Below, piece after piece: positions 49,701-58,700 of a stretch of DNA of 64,000 nt. A program made the translations under genes and the position numbers. Source of the DNA: Protula sp. h YS-2021 (lineage: Eukaryota; Annelida; Polychaeta; Sabellida; Serpulidae); assembly GCA_949752745.1 (NCBI GenBank), contig OX457027.1, positions 13,919,556 to 13,983,555 on the forward strand. Reading direction: 5' to 3'. A model generated the notes under the pieces. It searched no databases and was not told where the DNA came from. It was given only the letters and a program-made list of their open reading frames with translations. Each line of letters opens with the position of its first letter. The first letter of the stretch is position 1.

Positions 49701-52700
49701 CGTGCCATGATATAATATGTTTTCAAAAACTAAATTTGTTAAAGGTCTTTCACTCTCAAATTTATTGATCGTTCCCATCCTTTTAGGTCTTTCAGTTACT
49801 TATTCAAACGCCGTGTGTGTGTGAGTGGTTACTGTAATAGGACCACTGAAATATGACCAATTAAATATTACCTGTGAAAATAGTCACAGAATCATGGTCA
49901 CTATGCTTAAAAAATGTTGGCCCATAGGTGGGCTCGAACAACCTTCTGACTATGGGTTTAACCATGAGTTCAACGATCTAGTCACATGACGTCACATAGT
50001 CACATAGTCACATGGTGTCACTTAGTCACATGACGTCACATGACGTCACATAGTCACATAGTCACATGGTATGTGGGCTGATCATGTCATTGAATTAAGG
50101 GGAGCTGGTCCTCCGATTCGAACACATCTTGTGAATGGGAGAAGCTTATCATTCGAGCACATCTTGTGAATGGAGAGCTTGTCAATCAAACACGTTCTTG
50201 TGTGAAGGGCGCGTGCCATTCAAACATGTTCTTGTCAATGGCGTGCGCTCTTCACCCCTGCCACAGAAAAAAGTTGTGTCGCCCATAGGTGGGCTCGAGC
50301 CACCTTCTGACTATGGGTTTATCCATGAGTCCTACGCTCTACTGACTGAGCTATAGAGCAGTTCTGGCAAATGATGTGGAAAACATTTAGCATAAGACTA
50401 AAACGCAAAAAAAGAAAAAAAAGAATGTTTTGCCACTTCCTCCTCATGTGTTTCCAACAACAGCAACAGCAACAATGGCACTTGTGCACTCGCAATGTGC
50501 TTATAAAGGAAAGGTTGATGCATCACGTGCTGGGGGGTGGGGTCCCATGGTATGTCCCGGGAGGAGTATGCCACAATGAGTGAATGAGTAAAAGTGAGTG
50601 AGTGAGTGACTGTGAGTGAATGAGTGACGGTATGATAGACAGATTGTAGAAGTGTCACCTAGGGGGGAGGGGGAGGGGGGTCCCATAGTATGTCCTAGGG
50701 GGTATGCCACAATGAGTGAATGTGGGTGAGTGAATGTGAGTGAATGAATGACTGAGTGACGGTATGATAGACAGATGGTAGAAGTGTCACCCAGGGGGGT
50801 CCAATGGTATGTCCTGGGAGGTGTTATCATATAGGGTTAGGGTTACGCCACCCATGGGTGGGCTCGAACCGGCCATGAGTCCTATGCTTTACCGACTGAG
50901 CTACTCGGAACGGAAGGATAATGCTCTGAAAAACATTCTTCATATAGGATTAGGATTAGGGTCACATGACTGGTGACGTCATGATTTACAGGTCACGTTA
51001 CCTTATGACGTCACAGGGTGGCTTTGAAGCCCCACTTTCCCCTACTGGAGTTGCAGATCCCGCAGAAGAGAGGCGTATCCCATACGGTAGTTGCGGATCC
51101 TAGAAAGGAGGTGCAGATCCCGCAGAAGAGAGGCGGATCCCATACGGTAGTTGCGGATCCCAGAAGGGAGGTACAGATTTCACAGAAGAGAGGCAGATCC
51201 TATACGGTAACTGCGGATCCCAGATTAAGAAAGGTGCGGGACCCCAAAAGGACAGAATCTTATAACAATAGCGGACGGAACAATTTGTGCCAAAAATAAA
51301 TGTTTAAATAAATAATGAACTAATGTGTAAAAAACATCCACACACAAAAAGTAAAAAAAACCATAGCAAAAATATATCTTCCTTTGTACTCTTTACTATT
51401 TTTTTACAAATGATTTCTTATGTGTGAAAATTTTTGACAACTTTTTTCACAATTTCTTACCACTTTTATTTTATCTTGAACATACCTGTGGATAAATTTT
51501 GGCCATTTGCCAGATGAGAGGCAGCCCAGTGCCCAGGAAGTAGTTTTCTAGATTATCGAATACGGCGTTGGCTATTTCATTCACACGTTTTTCAAACGGC
51601 GCCGGATTGGCTTGGAAAGCTTCAATAATCTGACCTAGAACAGCAACACCTTTCGTCAGTTGTGATGTGGTTGGGATACAATTAACAAGTAATTTTTACG
51701 ACGTTAAATCAACGTTGGATATACGTAGCACCCGATGTTGGATCAACGTCGGGTTTTGGTTCTTTATGGAAGTCTAAACAAGGTCTGCTATCCGACGATA
51801 GACAGACGTCGATTATCCGAGATCTTGTCAACATTGCGTGCAAAAAAGAAGTAGAAACAACATCTGTCTTCCAATGTTTCATGGCCGTCGGAATAATATT
51901 AATCGAGAATTGCATTCTAGACAGGGACTTTCATAGCGCTGTCACTCCTAGGTCAAAGTACCCCAACTCTTGAGTTATCCAGTAACGCAGGATATGCATA
52001 AAGTCGATTTACATGAAAAATCTCTCCTGAAATTGTCATATTTTCTTTTCTCATTTTGATCTATTTTCCAATTGACGTGTATGGCTACCATTTCTCGTGA
52101 TCATTCACATGAGGAGGTTGTTTTTTAGTTGTGGGCCAAACTTCAATACAACATCGATTTTCCGATGTCTGTTCAACATTGCACCACAGTTTCAACAACG
52201 TTGCACTTTAGAACGACGTTTTATAAACGTCAGAAAAATGATAATCTCGAATAGTCAGCTAGACAGCAACAATCATAATGTGGTCAACCCTCGGTGTCAA
52301 AGTGGTCAACTCTCCGTTAAACTGGCCACCTCCCGTCAAAGCGGTCACCAGTCCGTCAAAGTGGTTACCCCTCCGTCAAAGTGACAACCCCTCAGGTCAA
52401 AGTTTTTACATCTCAGTCGGAGTGGTCATCCCTCCGTTAAACCGGCCATCCCTACTTCGAAGCGGTCACCCGTCCGTCAGAGCGGTCACCCCTTCGTCGA
52501 AGTGCCTCAATAACTGGTTCATCCAGTAAAAGAGGATATGTATGAGATCAATTTTCATGAATATTTTTCAAACAGAAGAAAAGCTCGCGCGGTTCGGTTG
52601 TGACCAACGTGTACTAAACGTTAATTTCTCGGCCTCTGTATGTCGTTGATTTTCCGATTTCTTGTCGGTTTGTAGAAAAAGGTTTATGAGACATAGAAGA

Positions 52701-55700
52701 AGGTTGGATTTTTGATATTGACTTGCCGGGGTCCCGTTGATATTGATACACATTGGAGAAATTTTAGTTTTTGTTGCGATCAAAAACAACGTCTAAACAA
52801 CATCGATTATCCAACATATATTCAAAATCCGACCAATACCAACAAAATTACAAATAAATTTTATGTTGCGACTGGGTTGCATTTTCCGTCGCAACCTCAA
52901 ACCAGTGTTGATCGATGTTGGAATTATAAATTACAAATTAATTTTTTAACGATACAAAATTGTAGAAAAACTACAGGAATGAGGAAGGGGTTTAAGCCTT
53001 AACCTATGTTATGGACGCTGACATTTTCCACAAACTCATCTATGACATCACCCATGCGGTCCTTCATTAACTCGGCGATATTGCCGCGAAGCGAACGGAC
53101 AATGTTGTTGGCATCTCGGCTCATGATTTCATCCTCGGATTCGCGTAGCTTCAGCACAGTTTCAAACATCGGTTTGACGATTTCCATTTCACCGTGGTGC
53201 TGTAACAAGAGAGCATTTTGTTCTCAAATATTTAACGGGGGCGCGTTCATTTGGCTGCCCGGACAAATGACCATCCGCAATTTGACCATTCACCATTTGA
53301 CCATACCGCAATATGTCTATCCCCTTAATAAAAAACGGACATTTATCCAGATGGCCAAATGTCCTATATCCATTTAATGCATATTCACTTATTTTGACTT
53401 TTAGGTGAACAGTTTTGTTACTGGTCAAAACTATTTTCATATTGACTCAAAATAAGTCAACATATGTTATGTTACTTGGCTTTATTACAAACAACTGCAC
53501 TATCTATCCACATTGGCGTGTCACATGTCAACAATAAAAATGATTGACTTGGGAATGGACGAATCAGATTACAGTATTTGTCAAAGACTGTCAACAATAA
53601 AAATGATTGACTTTGGCATGGACCAATCACATTACAGTATTTGTCAAAGCCATGCATAAACACAGCTGGCGTTTGGAGAAAAAACTTGTGTAATGTAACA
53701 AACAAAAAGCCGATCTATATACAAAAATTAGTTCCACACTGAGCAAAACTTTCATTTGTCAAGTCTCAAGGAAACTTAGCATTTTATTGTATTACTTGCT
53801 TTTAAGCGCCGAACTGAACAATTATGTTTAAATGATATTTCCGTTATTCCTTGTTGCTGTGTAACAGCCAAGCGCCAAGGAGTTGCCAGTGATGCCACGC
53901 AGCCAGCAGGTCTAGCGAACCCCCGTTATTGTTGGAGAGAATTGAAGAAATAACTAAAATATCAATATATCTAGGTTCAAATCGATGACTGACTGTTCAT
54001 TGGCTTGTTTCAGAAACTGTATGCAAAGGAAAGGGGCACTGCCTACTCGCTGGATGTAGTTCTCCATGATTGTCTTGCACAGATGGTGATTGACTGTGTT
54101 TCTCTCTGGATTGTTTGGATCGATCCATTCTCCTTTCGCGCAGTAGTTAAACACTTTAGTGACGACATCAACAATGGCGATTGCGGCGCGGTTGTTCACA
54201 ACACCACCTTCCCTAAAAACACCCAACCAGAGGATCAGGCATCATCATTTTGATAGGATCAAGCATCACCGCCCCTGAAAACATACCAACAGAGGATCAG
54301 GCACCTTCAATTTGATAGGATCAAACATCACTGCCCCTGCAAACAGCCCACCAGAGGATCAGACACCATCATTTTGATAGGATCATGAATCACTGCCCCT
54401 GAAAACACACAACCACAGGATCAAGCACCACCATTTTCATAGGATCAAGCACCTCGGCCTCTGAAAACACACAACCAGGGAATCAAGCCCCACCACCCCT
54501 GAAAACGCACACACAACCAGAGGATAAGACACCACAGCCCGTGCAAATCCTACACCGGAGCATCAAGCAACTCTCCCCTCCCCTAAAACTCACTCTCGGA
54601 GGATCAAGTACCACTCTCAATGAAATTCACTAACAGAGGAGCAAAAACCACTACCCCGCAAATCCTCCATCGGAAGATCAAGCACCTCTGCCCCGCAAAT
54701 ACACCACCGGAGGATCAAACAAAACTGCCCCTGAATATAGAGGAGCACCACTAGAGGATCATACACCACAATTTCGACAGGATTAGGCACCACAAATTAG
54801 GATCATGCACTACTTTGTTTACAGGATGCAGCGCCACCATTGTGATGATGTATCACTTGACCTATTAGAACTCCACTGACTCAGGAAAGCATAGAAACTG
54901 TGGAAAAGCGGCGCCCTTTGCAGCGGCATCCTTGTAAATGTAAGTAAAAGTTGTTAAAATTTACATACGCCATGCTTACATCTGCATATAAGACGAAATA
55001 AACTATCAGATTAACAAAATGAAAACTACGTTTTCGCACTTCTATTGCAATCAGTGCTGTGGGTTAGATTTGAGCAATAATCGGCCGATTAAATTTTCAC
55101 AGTTTAGAGCAACAAAAAGCAAAAAAAAAATAATAAAAAAAAAAAAATGTTATGAAATGTTTTTTCAGTTTAAAGTCTGAGTTTTCAGAGATTTAAACTA
55201 AATAACAGCAATGAACTTACATTAAACTTCGAAAAATGTGTATCCAGAGTGCTACGATGGCGTTGCCCAGGTCTTCACTGTAAGGCATCTCTGGATAATC
55301 CTGGACCACCTCGTACGTTCTCTCCATCACCGACCGGATTCTATCCACGTGTTTCTGTACAGAATATCATTTTCTACTTTAAATTTATTTATACAAATAG
55401 TGATATCAAGAATTAATTTTGAGAGTAAAAATTCACTTTTTAGTATAAATTCATGATGTATTTGCATACAGTTTAGGTGAGTTATTATCTCAACAAATTT
55501 TTGATCCAATAAAACATTTTTGTTATCAGTACATATAATTTTTGATCTCAAAAGTATGTGTTGATGCCATAAAATACTCAAACACATCAAAATTTACTGA
55601 TAGAAAAATAATTTAATGATACCGAAAATTGATTTTAGGGAGCAAAATTCTAGATAACAAAAATGAAATACTTAGCTAGATCTTACTTATGAGATCAATA

Positions 55701-58700
55701 ATTTATTTTATTTTTATTGAATTAATTTAGGTTTTCATTTTTTTAGAATGACAATTTATGATATTTGAGATTTGATATTTTGAAATTAGCTTTTGATCTT
55801 AAAACTTATTTTTAGATATCTAATATCAGAAGCTAACTAACATACAATAATTAACAACAAAATATAAATTCATGAGATCTACATTGATTGACTGATCTCT
55901 CAAATATACTTTACTGTCAAGAATTAACGCTAAATGTGAAAAAGCAGTCGACATTTATGTAAAAATGTATGTAAAAATCGTTGTCACTATCAAAATTTAC
56001 CCTTTATTTATTTTTATTTTATTTTATTTATTTATTGGCGTGTGTGGGAGGTAACGTTGTCGGACGAGTGTCACATACATACTGTTTACATATTTATTTA
56101 TTGTCGTCTATGGCTACGAACGTTGTCGGCCGAGTGTCCCATACATACTGTTTACATATTTATTAATTGGCCTATGTGGCCAAGAACATTGTCAGCCGAA
56201 TGTCCCGTACATATTGTTTACATGTTTATTATTGTGTCTATGGGCGCGAACTTACCAGCCAGGGAACGAATGTCGACGAGACCGCGATGCAACAGATCAA
56301 TCGGTTCTCCGTACTACTCAAACCATGTGTTATTAATTCATAATATCGTTCCATATACTGCTTGAACATCTGGAGTGCCCTGAAAATAAATCCATTATAT
56401 TAATACAGGAAAAAGTAATATTTTAATTACCGTTATAATGCCATGATAATGCGATATCACAATATAAAAATAGATTGGTGACTAAGGATAATTATTAGTA
56501 CTATTTTGAATACTATGGGAAAAAATGTTTATAGTTTGTTTTTTTTTTGGAGAAAGATGCGGGGATTTTAAAAAAGGGAGTGAGTTTTTATATTCCAATA
56601 TGCACTGTATAAGGTGCAATAATAAAGACAAAGAAGAAATCGTAATGTGTGTAAAATTACACAAATTAAACCCCAGTATCAAAATCTTACCCTGCAGGAG
56701 GTTATGACGTGGTAGGTGGTGTGGCAGTTACGAAGTAAGAGGTGGCAATTGTGATATGGTAGGTGGCGGTTATGACATGGTAGGTGGCAGCTATGACGGT
56801 AGGTGGCAGCTATGACGTGGTAGGTTGCAGTTGTGATATGGTAGGTGGAGCTATCTCGGTAGCTGGCAGTTGTGATTTGGTAGGTGGCAGTTGTGATGTA
56901 GTAGGTGGCGGTTATGATGTATTAGATGGCAGTTATGACGTGGTAAGTGGCAGTTGTGAAATGGTAGGTGGCAGTTGTGATGTGATAGGTGGCAGTTTTG
57001 ACTGTAGGAGGCAGTTATGACGTGGAATTTGGCAGTTGTAATATGGTAGGTGGCAGTTGTGATGTAGCAGGTGGCAGTTATGACGTGGTAGGTTGCAGTT
57101 GTGATATGGTAGGTGGCAGTTATGACGGTAGGTGACAGTTATGACGTGATAGGTGGCAGTTATGAGGGTAGGTGGCAGTTATACCGTGGTAGGTGGCAGT
57201 TGTTATATGGTAGGTGGCAGTTGCGATGTGGTAGATGGCCGTTATGACAGCAGGTGGCAGTTATGACGTGGTAGAAAACAGCTATGACGGTAGGTGGCAG
57301 TTATGACGTGGGAGGTGGTAGGTGTGATATGGTAGGTGCCAGTTGCGATGTAGTTGCTGGCAGCTATGATGTGGTAGGTTGCAGTTGTGTTATGATAAGT
57401 GGCAGTTATGACGTAGTAGTTGGCAGTTGTGATATGGTAGGTGGCAGTTGTGATATGCTAAGTGGCAGTTATGACATTAGGCGGGAGTTTTGACGTGGGA
57501 GATGGTAGTTGTGATGTGGTAGGTGGCAGTTATGGAAACAACCGAGCAGTGTTAGGAATGGGATTAACCAAATGTCATGTGACTTTTCTTGGCCCAGCTG
57601 TAATAAAGGATGCGTGCACATGCTTATTACGTACAGTAACACCCCACCCCTTCCTCCATCCCCTGCTCCACCCACCCCCACCACCACTGGTACCACACCC
57701 AGCATTTTACACTGTTGTCGGACACTCTGTATTCTTTCACCGCATGAGGCCAACAAGTCCGGCGGGGATGGTGGTGGGTTGGAGTCTGGTGGGTTTATGG
57801 TTTTGCAAAAGGCGATGTCACACATTTTGTGCGAAGGCCAAGAGGGGCCAAAGGATTACCCAAAACAAGCTCTTATTTTTACTTGCGGAAATGGAGTCGT
57901 GGCACTTACTTGAGCAGTACTATTATCTTATTCAGAGTGTCGCGGTAGTCCCAGGATCGCCAGAAGCCAGGCTTCTCTGATGCAGGCTTCTGACCTCTTT
58001 GTATGAGCGAGTCGAAGAACTTGTCAAAGATCTCAGGGTGCTTCTGTATAAATACACACAAACAATGCTGCATAAATATTAGTTATTCTAAATCCTGACG
58101 ACTTTGGCTCGGCCAAGTGATTTCATCCGGGGGAGGAGGGTGTGGGACGCAACAGTTACTTACAGTAAACACTGCGGCGTTGCACAATGCTGGATAGTCG
58201 AAAGTCGAAACAACGTCTACCTTCCGAAGTTGTAAAAAAATGCATCGTGAAAATATTAATCTGGCATCGTCGTCTGGGCAACGATAGGCATAGTGTGGTC
58301 ATTCCTTCGTCACAGTGACGTAGGATACATATATGAAGTCGAGTTCCATTGGTATTTTTCTCAAAAATAAGTTGAAAATCCCAGATTTTATTTCCTCGTT
58401 TTGATCTGTTATCAAATTGACCTGTCATTGGTTTCATTCGCGGTAGGCGATATCACGTGAAGATTGGTTTTTGTTGTTGGTCAGACATCTAGCCATAGTC
58501 GATTTTGCGACGTCTACTCAACGTTGCTTCGAAGACGTTGGTTAGACGTCGAAGAAAGCTGCTTATCGGTTGTGATCAAAAGCGACATCCAAACACTGCT
58601 TCTCATTCAGCTTCTATTCAATAGTGTGTCAAAGATATTGTTAAATTATTTATCGGTGGTCGCGACAAATCACAAACCGATTACAACCAGAGTTTATGTT

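Larger units (their letters stand above)
35763..51046. mobile_element. Maverick/Polinton DNA transposon (outer element)
   Basis: 15284 bp including a nested 2.17-kb element, leaving about 13.1 kb of original element. It has AGTAGGGG termini, long inverted terminal repeats, 6-bp target duplications and the Maverick gene set: integrase, packaging ATPase, major capsid, adenain-like protease, PC4-like protein and protein-primed DNA polymerase B. Plus-strand genes occupy the left, minus-strand genes the right. Frameshifts and stops break most of the large genes, so it is a fossil. It sits in intron 9 of copy B and is absent from copy A. Confidence 0.95.
49710..51046 (-). repeat. Outer Maverick right terminal inverted repeat
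   Basis: Reverse complement of 35763-36568 plus 38740-38870, with an extra roughly 310-370-bp segment (about 49970-50280). The end reads cccctact, matching AGTAGGGG on the left. Confidence 0.92.

Noticed and set aside
38737..49833. AGTAACC...GGTTACT as the outer Maverick ends
   Set aside because: Flanking bases are inverted, not directly repeated, and the inverted repeat continues outward to AGTAGGGG at 35763/51046, where proper target duplications occur.
56784..57493. Gly/Val/Ser-rich ORFs
   Set aside because: Translation of the 21-bp minisatellite (7 codons per unit).
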